A DNA stretch of 64,000 bases from CALVLD01 sp964467585 (GTDB lineage Bacteria; Bacillota; Clostridia; Christensenellales; CAG-138), in the NCBI GenBank assembly GCA_964467585.1, contig CAYXRF010000001.1, forward strand, positions 186,001 through 250,000. The letters run 5' to 3'. The notes beneath the pieces are model-generated. The model worked only from the letters and a program-made list of their open reading frames with translations, searched no databases and had not been told where the DNA came from. The translations under genes were made by a program, and so were the position numbers. Shown in pieces: positions 44,097 to 53,031 of this stretch. Positions within the stretch are counted from its first letter, which is position 1; the number at the start of each line of letters is the position of its first letter.

Positions 44097-46073
44097 ATGA
44101 ACTTCTATGATGAATTGGCGATAACATCGATTAGAACACTTACAGTTGATGCTATTCAAAAGGCAAAAAGCGGGCATCCCGGTTTGGCAATTGACGCTGC
44201 GCCTATGGCATATGCGCTTTGGAAGCAGATGAAGCATGATCCAAAGCATCCCGATTGGCTTTCAAGGGACAGGTTTGTGTTGAGTGCTGGTCATGCTTCA
44301 ATGCTTTTGTATTCGCTTATGCACATATTTGGCTATGACGTATCAATTGAAGACATTAAGCAATTCCGACAGCTTGGCAGCAAAACCGCAGGGCATCCGG
44401 AATATCGTCACATCAAAGGGATTGAGGCGACGACAGGCCCTCTCGGACAGGGATTTGCAATGGCTGTTGGTATGGCGATGGCAGAACGACATATGGCTTC
44501 TGTTTTTAACAAAGAGGGTTATCCCGTCATAGACAACTATACCTACACGCTTATGGGAGACGGCTGCATGATGGAGGGCGTTGTCGGTGAAGCTGCGTCG
44601 CTTGCGGGCACGCTTCATTTGAATAAGCTGATTGCCCTTTATGACAGCAACAGAATTACAATTGAGGGCAGCACCGATATTGCATTTACTGAAAATGTCG
44701 CAGCCAGATTCAACGCATATGGCTGGCAGGTTATCACAGTTGAGGACGGAGACAGCGCAGACGCAGTTTCGGCTGCGCTCATTGCCGCAAAGATTGAAAA
44801 GCAAAAACCAACACTTATTATCGTGCATACAAATATTGCTCAAGGTACTCCAAAGCAGGGAAGCGCGTCCGCGCACGGTTCGCCCCTCGGAGAGGAAAAT
44901 ATTGTTGCATATAAAAACTCTCTCGGGTGGAACTACCCTGCCTTTACCGTTCCTCAGGAGGTTTACGATTACATCAATGGATTACAGAAAAACTATTCTG
45001 AGGCGTATGACAGCTATGATGAAATGCTTCGTGCGTACGCTATGGACTATCCGGAGCTTTATGCTCAATTGAAGCAATGGCTGTCAAACGTGCTGCCGGA
45101 GGGCGTTGAAAACAATGAGTCCCTTTGGATGTATGACAACAAGGGCATTGCAACACGAAAAACGTCCGAAATAATGCTCGGTCGATTGGCTGATATCATG
45201 CCGAACATTGTCGGCGGTTCGGCCGACTTGGCACCCTCTAACCTTACATATATGCAGGGATACGGTGATTTCTCGGCAAATGACTATTCGGGACGGAATT
45301 TACATTTTGGCGTGCGTGAGTTTTCAATGGCGGCAATTTGCAACGGCATAACTCTATACGGAGGATTAAGAGCCTATTGCGCAACCTTCCTCGTTTTTGC
45401 CGATTATCTCAAGCCGGCAATAAGACTTTCCGCATTGATGGGTCTGAACGTTATGTATATACTCACACATGACAGCATAGGTGTTGGCGAGGATGGACCT
45501 ACACACCAGCCGATAGAGCAATTGGATATGCTCAGAGCAACGCCTAATACCTACGTTTTCCGTCCGGCTGACGGAAGGGAAACCACTGCGGCATACTGTT
45601 CGGCGTTAAAGCTCAATGCACCGTCTGTTTTTGCTTTGTCGCGTCAGAATCTTCCTCAGCTTGAGGGAACCGGAAAGGAAGCAATGCGCGGTGGATATGT
45701 GCTGCGCGATACATGCATAAAGCCCGACGTTATTCTCATGGGCAGCGGATCAGAGGTTGAATTGCTGTTCAAGGCTGCCGACATTCTTTCGGTTCAGGGT
45801 GTTATTGTCAAAATAGTATCAATGCCCTGCATGGAGCTGTTTGACGAACAATCTGAAGAATACAAACAGAGCGTTTTGCCCGCTGATGTACGCTGCCGTG
45901 TCGCATGTGAAGCGCTTGGCGGTATGTCATGGTATAAATACGTTGGCATTGACGGCAAGCTGATATCCATGAATAGCTTCGGAGCGTCTGCGCCCGCAGG
46001 GCAGCTCTTTGAAAAGTTTGGAATAACTGCCGAAAATATTGCTGCCGCAGCAATGTCGCTGATCAAGAAATGA
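44097..46073 (+). CDS. tkt: Transketolase
   Basis: The 658-residue protein is a full-length, single-chain transketolase: N-terminal ANSGHPG-type motif (KAKSGHPGLAIDAAPMAYAL), thiamine-PP motif GDGCMMEGVVGEAASLAG, central GGSADLAPSN and the pyrimidine domain with TFLVFADYLKPAIRLSA and HDSIGVGEDGPTHQPIEQL. It moves two-carbon units in the pentose phosphate pathway, using the product of rpe (29948). Two ATGs are adjacent (44094, 44097); the second is better spaced from CGGAGG at 44086-44091. Confidence 0.96.
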   Translation: MNFYDELAITSIRTLTVDAIQKAKSGHPGLAIDAAPMAYALWKQMKHDPKHPDWLSRDRFVLSAGHASMLLYSLMHIFGYDVSIEDIKQFRQLGSKTAGHPEYRHIKGIEATTGPLGQGFAMAVGMAMAERHMASVFNKEGYPVIDNYTYTLMGDGCMMEGVVGEAASLAGTLHLNKLIALYDSNRITIEGSTDIAFTENVAARFNAYGWQVITVEDGDSADAVSAALIAAKIEKQKPTLIIVHTNIAQGTPKQGSASAHGSPLGEENIVAYKNSLGWNYPAFTVPQEVYDYINGLQKNYSEAYDSYDEMLRAYAMDYPELYAQLKQWLSNVLPEGVENNESLWMYDNKGIATRKTSEIMLGRLADIMPNIVGGSADLAPSNLTYMQGYGDFSANDYSGRNLHFGVREFSMAAICNGITLYGGLRAYCATFLVFADYLKPAIRLSALMGLNVMYILTHDSIGVGEDGPTHQPIEQLDMLRATPNTYVFRPADGRETTAAYCSALKLNAPSVFALSRQNLPQLEGTGKEAMRGGYVLRDTCIKPDVILMGSGSEVELLFKAADILSVQGVIVKIVSMPCMELFDEQSEEYKQSVLPADVRCRVACEALGGMSWYKYVGIDGKLISMNSFGASAPAGQLFEKFGITAENIAAAAMSLIKK

Positions 46074-46083
46074 TGGAGAGTGT

Positions 46084-47886
46084 ATGGCATACCCACGAGA
46101 GCTGATTAGAAATTTTTGTATAATTGCGCATATTGACCATGGCAAGTCAACGCTTGCAGACAGGCTGATGCAGCTTACCGACACAGTTGCGGAGCGCGAT
46201 ATGGAGGAGCAGCTGCTTGATTCCATGGATATTGAGCGCGAACGCGGGATAACCATCAAGTCAACTGCGGTAAGAATGTTTTACAAGCATACCGACGGAC
46301 AGACTTATATGTTAAACCTGATCGACACGCCGGGGCACGTTGACTTCACATACGAGGTCAGCCGTGCGCTTGCTGCGTGCGAGGGAGCTGTGCTTGTTGT
46401 TGACGCCACGCAGGGCATTGAAGCGCAAACGCTTGCCAATGTTTATCTTGCGCTTGACAACAATCTAGAGATAATCCCTGTCGTCAACAAAGTTGACCTT
46501 GCTTCAGCGGACGCAGAAAATGCAATCCGTGAGATTGAAGATATTATCGGGCTTCCCGCAGAGGACGCTCCGCGGATATCCGCCAAAACGGGGCTTAATG
46601 TTGAGCAGGTGCTTTCAAGGATTGTAAGCGATGTACCACCGCCCAAGGGTGATGCGGACGCTCCCCTTCGAGCGCTCATTTTTGACAGCCTGTATGACAA
46701 TTACAAGGGTGCGTTGAGCTATGTTCGCGTAATGGAGGGAGCGGTCAGACCAAACGACCGCATCCGTTTCATGCACAGCGGAAATGAATTTGACGTTACG
46801 GAGGTTGGCATATTCAACCCACGGTGGCAGACTGTCACGGAGCTTACTGCGGGGGAGGTCGGATACATATCCGCGTCGATTAAATCCGTTGCCGAAACAA
46901 AGGTCGGCGATACCATTACGCTTGCTGCGAACCCTGCCAAAGAACCGCTGCATGGATACAAGCACGCAAATCCGATGGTGTTTTGCGGTATTTACCCCGC
47001 GGACGGCGCAGATTACGAGGCGCTAAAGGACGCATTGGAAAAGCTTGTGCTGAATGACGCTTCAATAACATTTGAGCCCGAAACCTCTCAGGCTTTGGGT
47101 TACGGTTATCGCTGCGGATTTCTCGGCTTGCTTCATATGGAGATAGCGGAGGAGCGACTGGAACGTGAATTTGACCTTGATTTGGTTACGACCGCGCCAT
47201 CCGTAATATATCGTATCATTATGTTGGATGGAGAAATCAGGATGATTGATAATCCGTCCAACATGCCTTCTCCAATGGAGATACAGTCCATGGAGGAGCC
47301 GATGGTGACAGCACATATTATGACGCCGCCGGAGTACGTCGGCACAATCATGGAGCTGTGTCAAGACAAGCGTGGTTTGTTTGAGAACATGACCTATCTT
47401 GAAGCGAACAGAGTCAAGCTAACATACCAAATGCCCCTGAATGAGATTATTTTTGATTTCTTTGACGGGTTAAAGAGCCGAAGCCGCGGCTATGCATCGT
47501 TCGATTATGAGCTGGGCGACTATGCAGCATCTGATCTTGTAAAGCTTGATTTCCTTCTCAACGGTGATATATGCGACGCGCTCTCCACGATAGTGCATAG
47601 AGATAAGGCATATGCAAAGGGCAGAGCTGTTGCAGAAAAGCTTCAGGAGGTCATTCCGCGTCAACAGTTCGAGATACCTATTCAGGCGGCAATAGGCGGG
47701 AAGGTAATTGCGCGTGAAACGGTTCGTGCCGTGAGAAAGGATGTTCTTGCAAAATGTTATGGCGGCGACATAACAAGAAAGAAAAAGCTGCTTGAAAAGC
47801 AAAAGGAAGGCAAGAAGCGCATGCGTCAAGTGGGCACGGTTTCCGTACCGAGCGATGCATTTATGAGCGTGCTTCGCATTAACTGA
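46084..47886 (+). CDS. lepA: Elongation factor 4 (LepA), ribosome back-translocating GTPase
   Basis: The 600-residue GTPase begins RNFCIIAHIDHGKSTLADRL with G1, then RGITIKS (G2), DTPGHVDF (G3) and NKVDL (G4), followed by EF-G-like domains II, III and V and the LepA-specific C-terminal domain (KKRMRQVGTVSVPSDAFMSV). Length is standard. LepA aids 30S assembly and recovery from stalled elongation under ionic stress. hemW follows after 4 bp, the usual lepA-hemW pair. Confidence 0.97.
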   Translation: MAYPRELIRNFCIIAHIDHGKSTLADRLMQLTDTVAERDMEEQLLDSMDIERERGITIKSTAVRMFYKHTDGQTYMLNLIDTPGHVDFTYEVSRALAACEGAVLVVDATQGIEAQTLANVYLALDNNLEIIPVVNKVDLASADAENAIREIEDIIGLPAEDAPRISAKTGLNVEQVLSRIVSDVPPPKGDADAPLRALIFDSLYDNYKGALSYVRVMEGAVRPNDRIRFMHSGNEFDVTEVGIFNPRWQTVTELTAGEVGYISASIKSVAETKVGDTITLAANPAKEPLHGYKHANPMVFCGIYPADGADYEALKDALEKLVLNDASITFEPETSQALGYGYRCGFLGLLHMEIAEERLEREFDLDLVTTAPSVIYRIIMLDGEIRMIDNPSNMPSPMEIQSMEEPMVTAHIMTPPEYVGTIMELCQDKRGLFENMTYLEANRVKLTYQMPLNEIIFDFFDGLKSRSRGYASFDYELGDYAASDLVKLDFLLNGDICDALSTIVHRDKAYAKGRAVAEKLQEVIPRQQFEIPIQAAIGGKVIARETVRAVRKDVLAKCYGGDITRKKKLLEKQKEGKKRMRQVGTVSVPSDAFMSVLRIN

Positions 47887-47890
47887 AAAT

Positions 47891-49048
47891 ATGGCAGGAA
47901 TATATATCCACATTCCTTTTTGCAGGAAAAAATGTGCATACTGCGATTTTGTAAGCTTTGCCGATTGCAGCAAAGCCGATATCTATTTTGTTGCTCTCAT
48001 TTCTGAAATCCGCAGATACAAGGCTCTCATGCAGGGAAGGACTTTTGATACCGTTTTTATAGGCGGGGGGACGCCAACCGTGCTTGAATGCGGCAGAATA
48101 AGCACATTATTGAGCGAGCTGCGGTCATGCTTTTCAATTGCGGACAACGCCGAGATTACCGTTGAGGCAAACCCGGAATCGGCCGATATGGACAAGCTTT
48201 CGGAAATGAAGAATGCAGGAGTTACGCGGCTTTCAATCGGGCTGCAGAGCGATGACGATATTGTCCTTCAGGCTATCGGCAGGATTCACAACAAGGCAAT
48301 GTTTGATGAGGCGTTTAACAACGCAAGAAAAATTGGGTTTGATAACATTAATGTTGATATTATGCACGGCTTGCCGCTACAGTCACAAGCATCATACATA
48401 AATACGCTTGCATATGTTACAGAGCTTGGGGCTGAGCATATCTCGTCATATGCGTTGATTCTTGAAGAAAGCACCCCGCTATATCGACAGATAAACGAAG
48501 GGAGCGTCAAGCTGCCTGATGACGATGACGTTGCCGACATGGAGGATCTGGGGTTTGATTTTCTATCCAACCACGGCTATTTTCGTTATGAAATCAGCAA
48601 TTTTGCGGCTAAAGGGCATGTATGCCGTCATAATCTGAATTACTGGAACAATGGCGAATATCTCGGACTGGGGCTTAATGCTCACTCGGCTATGCGGATA
48701 GCAGGACGTTGGACTCGCTGGGAAAACACATCACTGTTAAACGAATATATTGAAGAAATCGGGGACGGAAAGCTGCCGGTACGAAACACCAAAATAATTG
48801 AACAGGATGAAGAAATGTTTGAATCAATCATGCTGGGGCTGCGCAAAACCGATGGGATAGAAAGAGGATTGTTTCTGAAGAGCTTCGGTGTTGACGCCGC
48901 AACACAGTATGCGCCCGCTATTGCAGAGCTTGTGCTTGACGGAATGCTTGTGGTTGATGACAAAAGCATTTATCTAACAAATAAGGGCTTGGATTTTCAA
49001 AACGAAGTGCTGATTAAGATAATGGACCAAAAGGAGTGGCAGGCATGA
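47891..49048 (+). CDS. hemW: Radical SAM heme chaperone HemW
   Basis: The 385-residue protein begins GIYIHIPFCRKKCAYCDFVS; the CxxxCxxC pattern with the family's extra cysteine position distinguishes this radical SAM group, formerly annotated as oxygen-independent coproporphyrinogen III oxidase. GGGTPT and EANPESA are SAM-domain motifs, and a HemN-type C-terminal domain follows. HemW binds heme for insertion into respiratory proteins. There is no clear ribosome binding site, so translation is probably coupled to lepA. Confidence 0.94.
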   Translation: MAGIYIHIPFCRKKCAYCDFVSFADCSKADIYFVALISEIRRYKALMQGRTFDTVFIGGGTPTVLECGRISTLLSELRSCFSIADNAEITVEANPESADMDKLSEMKNAGVTRLSIGLQSDDDIVLQAIGRIHNKAMFDEAFNNARKIGFDNINVDIMHGLPLQSQASYINTLAYVTELGAEHISSYALILEESTPLYRQINEGSVKLPDDDDVADMEDLGFDFLSNHGYFRYEISNFAAKGHVCRHNLNYWNNGEYLGLGLNAHSAMRIAGRWTRWENTSLLNEYIEEIGDGKLPVRNTKIIEQDEEMFESIMLGLRKTDGIERGLFLKSFGVDAATQYAPAIAELVLDGMLVVDDKSIYLTNKGLDFQNEVLIKIMDQKEWQA

Positions 49049-49063
49049 GGACGGTTAACGGCA

Positions 49064-49735
49064 ATGGCTGACAATCGCGGTGAATTATACGCTCGACAGG
49101 GCGTAGTATTTGACCTTGACGGCACGCTATGGGACTCGTCCTATCAGGTCGGGCTTGCATGGAATCATGTTTTTTCACTTTACGGGGTTGATTTGCGATT
49201 AACTCCCGATAACATGAAGGTTATGATGGGGCGAACCGTGCCGGAGATAGGTGAAGCTTTGCTGCCAGATATCGATGTGGCGCAGAGAAACAGGATTCTC
49301 AAAGACTGCTGTGAGGAGGAAAACCGCAGGCTGCGGTTATTTGGCGGAGCGTTGTATGACGGCGTGACGGATACTCTTGAGATTCTTTCAAGTCGGATGC
49401 CTCTGTTTGTTGTAAGCAACTGTGAGAAAGGCTATATCAATGCATTTCTTGAGTATCACAATATGGCGAGGCTTGTCAAAGACCATGAATGTATTGGATG
49501 CACAGGTCTTTGCAAGGGTGATAATATCAGGCTGATAATGCAGAGAAACGGTTTGTCAGACGCCATATACGTTGGCGATACACAACGCGATATGCTTTCT
49601 GCGGCGCAAGCGGGTGTTTCGTTTATTCGTGCCGGTTACGGCTTTGGCGGAATGTTCAACGCAGAATACTGCATTGATGCAATATGCGAATTACCGCAGA
49701 TGATTGACTGCATATTCAACAATAATAAGCATTAG
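49064..49735 (+). CDS. HAD-superfamily hydrolase, phosphoglycolate-phosphatase-like
   Basis: The 223-residue protein has the HAD core motifs: DLDGTLWDSS (motif I, nucleophile and acid/base Asp), VVSNCEKG (motif II), a lysine before DNIRLIMQ (CKGDN) and GDTQRDMLSA (motif IV), with a helical cap (C1) between motifs I and II. It probably hydrolyses a small phosphomonoester. Substrate is unknown. It lies 15 bp after hemW; AGGACGG upstream is a modest ribosome binding site. Confidence 0.85.
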   Translation: MADNRGELYARQGVVFDLDGTLWDSSYQVGLAWNHVFSLYGVDLRLTPDNMKVMMGRTVPEIGEALLPDIDVAQRNRILKDCCEEENRRLRLFGGALYDGVTDTLEILSSRMPLFVVSNCEKGYINAFLEYHNMARLVKDHECIGCTGLCKGDNIRLIMQRNGLSDAIYVGDTQRDMLSAAQAGVSFIRAGYGFGGMFNAEYCIDAICELPQMIDCIFNNNKH

Positions 49736-49747
49736 GGAGATGATAAC

Positions 49748-49948
49748 GTGAGATGCAGCTGCCGTAAGTGTGGAACATATATGGTTCAAGCGGAGGACGG
49801 TATTCTCGGATGTATATGTCCGGAATGCTTTAACCGATGCACCGATTGCCTTGGTACAAATTCCGTCCTGTCAAAAGAGGATATTGAAGCAATAAAAAAG
49901 GATGAACTGACCGCAAAGCTGTATATGCAGAACCGTTCTGATGATTGA
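49748..49948 (+). CDS. Small cysteine-rich (zinc-ribbon-like) protein of unknown function
   Basis: The 66-residue protein starts at GTG (49748) behind AGGGAGATG. It has eight cysteines, at residues 3, 5, 8, 22, 24, 27, 31 and 34 (CSCRKC, CICPEC, CTDC), all in the first half, so it could bind two zinc ions. The second half is a charged helix (SKEDIEAIKKDELTAKLYMQ). It is the last gene of the tkt unit, 12 bp after the HAD gene, and is followed by a long hairpin. I do not recognise the family; a distant likeness to small flagellar-region zinc proteins (YvyF type) was considered but is not secure. Confidence 0.7.
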   Translation: MRCSCRKCGTYMVQAEDGILGCICPECFNRCTDCLGTNSVLSKEDIEAIKKDELTAKLYMQNRSDD

Positions 49949-49949
49949 C

Positions 49950-49990
49950 GAATCGCACCGCAGGGTGTTAATCATACTGCGGTGCGATTC
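49950..49990. terminator. 14-bp perfect inverted repeat, possible terminator without T-run
   Basis: GAATCGCACCGCAG (49950-49963) and CTGCGGTGCGATTC (49977-49990) are perfect inverted copies with a 13-nt loop, one base after the preceding stop codon's next bases. The hairpin should be very stable but is followed by TGCTGCTCTGC, not a T-run, so it may be a processing or 3'-protection element. Confidence 0.55.
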
Positions 49991-50132
49991 TGCTGCTCTG
50001 CACAAAAACTGATCCACTTTTGTCCGATTATGTTTGTGGTGCCAATTAAGGCTCCATATCATCATGTTCAAAACTCACGCATAGAATACCGTAGTACAAA
50101 ACGATATTACGGTTCTTGGGGGTACATTGGAT

Positions 50133-50780
50133 ATGACAGAGGACGCAAACCGCATTGTGCTTGTCGGAAGCATATATTCTTCGCCGGAATATGATCATAC
50201 ATTGTTCGGCGAATCTTTTTATCATACGGAAATTAAGGTTTCAAGATTAAGCGGAGCCGTTGACACGCTCCCGATTACCGTGTCCGGCAGACTGCTGAGA
50301 AGCGAGCTGACCTGCGGAGACAGGTATTGTATCCATGGGCAAATCAGATCATATAATCAAAAGAATGAGATTGGCAGCAAGCTTATCATAACTGTATTTG
50401 CGCGTGAATTGGAGCTTATTGACGCGGATTATGCCGAAGGGTTGGCGGATAAAAACGAGGTGGAGCTTTCGGGACATATTTGCAAACCGGTAATATACAG
50501 AACGACGCCATTTTCAAGGGAAATATCGGATATGCTGATTGCCGTAAACAGGAGATACGGCAAATCGGACTATCTTCCATGTATCGCATGGGGAAGAAAT
50601 GCAAGGTACACATCCGAACTGGACGTTGGCGACAGGGTGCGCATTTCAGGCAGGCTGCAATCACGGTCTTATCAAAAAGCGCTGCCCGACGGAGGCGTCG
50701 AGCAACGCGTTGCTTATGAGATAAGCTGTTCAGCAATTGAAGAACAAGGCGTTGACGAATCAAACTCCGTCAACGTTTGA
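50133..50780 (+). CDS. Single-stranded DNA-binding-like protein with two OB folds
   Basis: The 215-residue protein contains two SSB-like OB domains: the first about residues 6-95 (NRIVLVGSIYSSPEYDHTLF ... YCIHGQIRSYNQ), the second about 105-205 (EVELSGHICKPVIYRTTP ... LAVNR-like IAVNRRYGKSDYLPCIAWG ... VRISGRLQSRSYQK). The second is the closer SSB match. The acidic C-terminal tip typical of housekeeping SSB is not present; the end is GVDESNSVNV. It is likely an auxiliary ssDNA-binding protein, known in some Clostridia. ATG at 50133 is spaced better from GGGGG than the TTG six bases upstream. Its last 21 bases overlap the convergent topoisomerase gene. Confidence 0.8.
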   Translation: MTEDANRIVLVGSIYSSPEYDHTLFGESFYHTEIKVSRLSGAVDTLPITVSGRLLRSELTCGDRYCIHGQIRSYNQKNEIGSKLIITVFARELELIDADYAEGLADKNEVELSGHICKPVIYRTTPFSREISDMLIAVNRRYGKSDYLPCIAWGRNARYTSELDVGDRVRISGRLQSRSYQKALPDGGVEQRVAYEISCSAIEEQGVDESNSVNV

Positions 50781-52718
50781 ACGCTTTGCAAAGCTGTCCT
50801 CTTTGTTGAAATTTGCAAACTCACTTATGTATTCCTTGCGCGGCGCAACTTTATCGCCCATAAGCAGGGTAACAAGGTGCTCAACATCTGCAACATCCTC
50901 AATACTGACCTTAACCATTGTGCGTTTGGATGGATTCATTGTGGTTTCCCAAAGCTGCTCCGGATTCATCTCACCCAGTCCCTTATATCGCTGAAGACTA
51001 TATCCACGCTGCCCCTTGGTGATTTTTGCAAGCGCGGCATCGTCATATACATAGGTCTGCTCGTTGCCCTTTTGAACCTTGTAGAGCGGAGGTTGACCAA
51101 TGTATACATGACCATCGGTAATAAGCTCCTTGGTGTAGCGGTAGAAGAAGGTCAAAAGCAGTGCGCGTATATGCGCTCCGTCTTGGTCTGCATCGGACAG
51201 AATCACGACCTTGTCATACTTGAGGTTTTCAATGTTGAAGTCCTCACCAATTCCCGTACCGAGTGCGGTTATTATGCTGCGCAGCTCATCATTTTCAAGC
51301 ACCTGCTCAAGACGCTTTTTTTCAACATTTAATGGCTTGCCGCGCAGCGGCAGTATAGCTTGAAATTGTCTGTCGCGCCCCTGCTTTGCGCTGCCGCCCG
51401 CGGAATCGCCCTCAACGATAAAAAGCTCGTTCTTTGATGGGTCCTTGCCCGTGCAGCTTGAAAGCTTGCCAACAAGAGGTGCGTTTTCCAGCTTGGATTT
51501 TTCTCTTGCCATCGATTTTGCCTTGCGCGCAGCTTCGCGTGCTTTGGCGGCTTTTACCGCCTTGTCCGCAATCATTGCAGACAAATCCGAATTTTTCAGG
51601 TCCTCAAGTATGGGAGGCAGGCAGTCCGACATAACGCTTTCAACTGCGGGACGCGCTTCGGTATTGCCAAGCCGTGTCTTTGTTTGACCTTCAAACTGTA
51701 TCGAATGCATTTTGAGTGAGATAACGGCTGTTAATCCCTCACGAAAATCCTCACCGGAGAGTGAAGCGTCTTTATCCTTCAGAAGCCCGATTCGGCGACA
51801 GTAATCATTCATCACCTTTGTAAGAGCGGAACGAAAGCCCGTTTCATGAGTCCCGCCCTCAGAGGTGGGAATATTATTGACATACGAAAAAACATTCTCA
51901 GAATAGCCGTCGCTGTGCTGCATAGCTATCTCAACAATTATATCGTCCTTTTTTCCGTAAACATACAGCGGCTCGGGATATAGCGCGGTCTTGTCGCTGT
52001 TGAGATACTTAACAAAATCGCATATGCCGCCGTCAAAACGATACTCTCTTTCCTTTGAGTTACCACGCTCACGCAGATCAACAAGCTTAAAAGTGACGCT
52101 TTTGTTCAGATATGCAAGCTCCCTAAGCCGTCGTGAAATAAGCTCAAAATTCATTTCAATCGTTTCAAAAACTCTCGCGTCAGGCAAAAAAGCAACCTTT
52201 GTGCCCTGCCTGCGCGTGCGGCCTATTTCCGCAAGCGGCGCGTCAGGCCTGCCGGAATGGATATTTCCTTCCGAATCGGCACTGCTATGGAACGACATGG
52301 CATAGAGCTTTCCGCCTGTTGCAACCTCAACCATTACATATTCGGAAAGCGCGTTGACAACAGAAGCTCCGACTCCGTGCAGTCCACCGGAAAAACCATA
52401 GCTTTCGTTTCCAAACTTGCCTCCCGCGTGAAGCTGTGTGAACACAACCTCAACACCGGAAACGCCAAGCTTTTCATGAATACCGACGGGAATCCCCCTG
52501 CCGTTGTCCTCAACGGTAACGGAGTTGTCTTTTTCAAGCGTAACCGAAACACAGTCCGCAAAACCGTTGGCAGCTTCATCGACGGAGTTATCAACTATTT
52601 CCCATAACAGATGGTGCAGACCACGGCTGCCTGTGCTTCCGATATACATACCGGGGCGAACTCGAACAGCCTCCAAGCCCTCCATCACCTTAATATCGCT
52701 TACAGAGTAATCGTGCAT
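50760..52718 (-). CDS. Type IIA DNA topoisomerase subunit B (GyrB/ParE)
   Basis: The 652-residue protein has a GHKL ATPase domain (EIVDNSVDEAANG, DNGRGIPVG, GGLHGVGASVVNALS), a transducer domain and the TOPRIM domain (VEGDSAGGSAKQGRDR, LRGKPLNVEK, LSDADQDGAHIR) with a short C-terminal tail. Length fits Gram-positive GyrB or ParE. TOPRIM wording is GyrB-like, but the only A subunit in the window (30594-33017) lacks a GyrA box. I leave gyrase versus topoisomerase IV open. It is monocistronic as far as visible, with its own promoter and no terminator before the convergent gene. Confidence 0.9.
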   Translation of the reverse strand: MHDYSVSDIKVMEGLEAVRVRPGMYIGSTGSRGLHHLLWEIVDNSVDEAANGFADCVSVTLEKDNSVTVEDNGRGIPVGIHEKLGVSGVEVVFTQLHAGGKFGNESYGFSGGLHGVGASVVNALSEYVMVEVATGGKLYAMSFHSSADSEGNIHSGRPDAPLAEIGRTRRQGTKVAFLPDARVFETIEMNFELISRRLRELAYLNKSVTFKLVDLRERGNSKEREYRFDGGICDFVKYLNSDKTALYPEPLYVYGKKDDIIVEIAMQHSDGYSENVFSYVNNIPTSEGGTHETGFRSALTKVMNDYCRRIGLLKDKDASLSGEDFREGLTAVISLKMHSIQFEGQTKTRLGNTEARPAVESVMSDCLPPILEDLKNSDLSAMIADKAVKAAKAREAARKAKSMAREKSKLENAPLVGKLSSCTGKDPSKNELFIVEGDSAGGSAKQGRDRQFQAILPLRGKPLNVEKKRLEQVLENDELRSIITALGTGIGEDFNIENLKYDKVVILSDADQDGAHIRALLLTFFYRYTKELITDGHVYIGQPPLYKVQKGNEQTYVYDDAALAKITKGQRGYSLQRYKGLGEMNPEQLWETTMNPSKRTMVKVSIEDVADVEHLVTLLMGDKVAPRKEYISEFANFNKEDSFAKRSNVDGV

Positions 52719-52769
52719 AACAACCTTTCAATATGTGACAAATTGTGCATAGCAGGTATGCGCACACAC

Positions 52770-52798
52770 ATTATATAGTAAAACGAGAGATTCGGCAA
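52770..52798 (-). promoter_or_regulatory. Putative sigma-A promoter of the topoisomerase B gene
   Basis: On the minus strand: TTGCCG (52798-52793), 17-bp spacer, TATAAT (52775-52770), 52 bp before the start codon. Confidence 0.7.
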
Positions 52799-52933
52799 TA
52801 ACGAATTGTGCCAACACGCTTTGCTTGAAATATAATTTGCAGAGTCTCGGACTTGCATGGCGAATATGACAATCTAAAGGGTTAACGCATTGCACCGATA
52901 CAAAAAATATATTTGAACATTTTGCTTTTTCTA
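52799..52933 (+). other. Non-coding part of the topoisomerase B-rplS intergenic region
   Basis: No gene is visible here. A second promoter-like pair reads on the plus strand: GTGCCA (52808-52813), 17-bp spacer and TATAAT (52831-52836). Behind it TGCATGGCG (52854-52862) can pair with CGCATTGCA (52886-52894) around a 2x2 internal loop. This could be an extended rplS leader or a small RNA; evidence is weak. Confidence 0.35.
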
Positions 52934-52962
52934 TTGCAAACGGTATTTGCACATGGTAAAAT
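52934..52962 (+). promoter_or_regulatory. Sigma-A promoter of rplS
   Basis: TTGCAA (52934-52939), 17-bp spacer and TAAAAT (52957-52962) with TGG in front. The leader of about 60 nt contains GCTG/CAGC pairing near 52989-53001; an L19-type autoregulatory leader is possible but I could not match the known motif. Confidence 0.72.
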
Positions 52963-53031
52963 CCTTAAGTTAATGTGATGGTCCTACGGCTGCATGTCAG
53001 CTGCGAACATCTTAAATGAAAGGGTATTACT

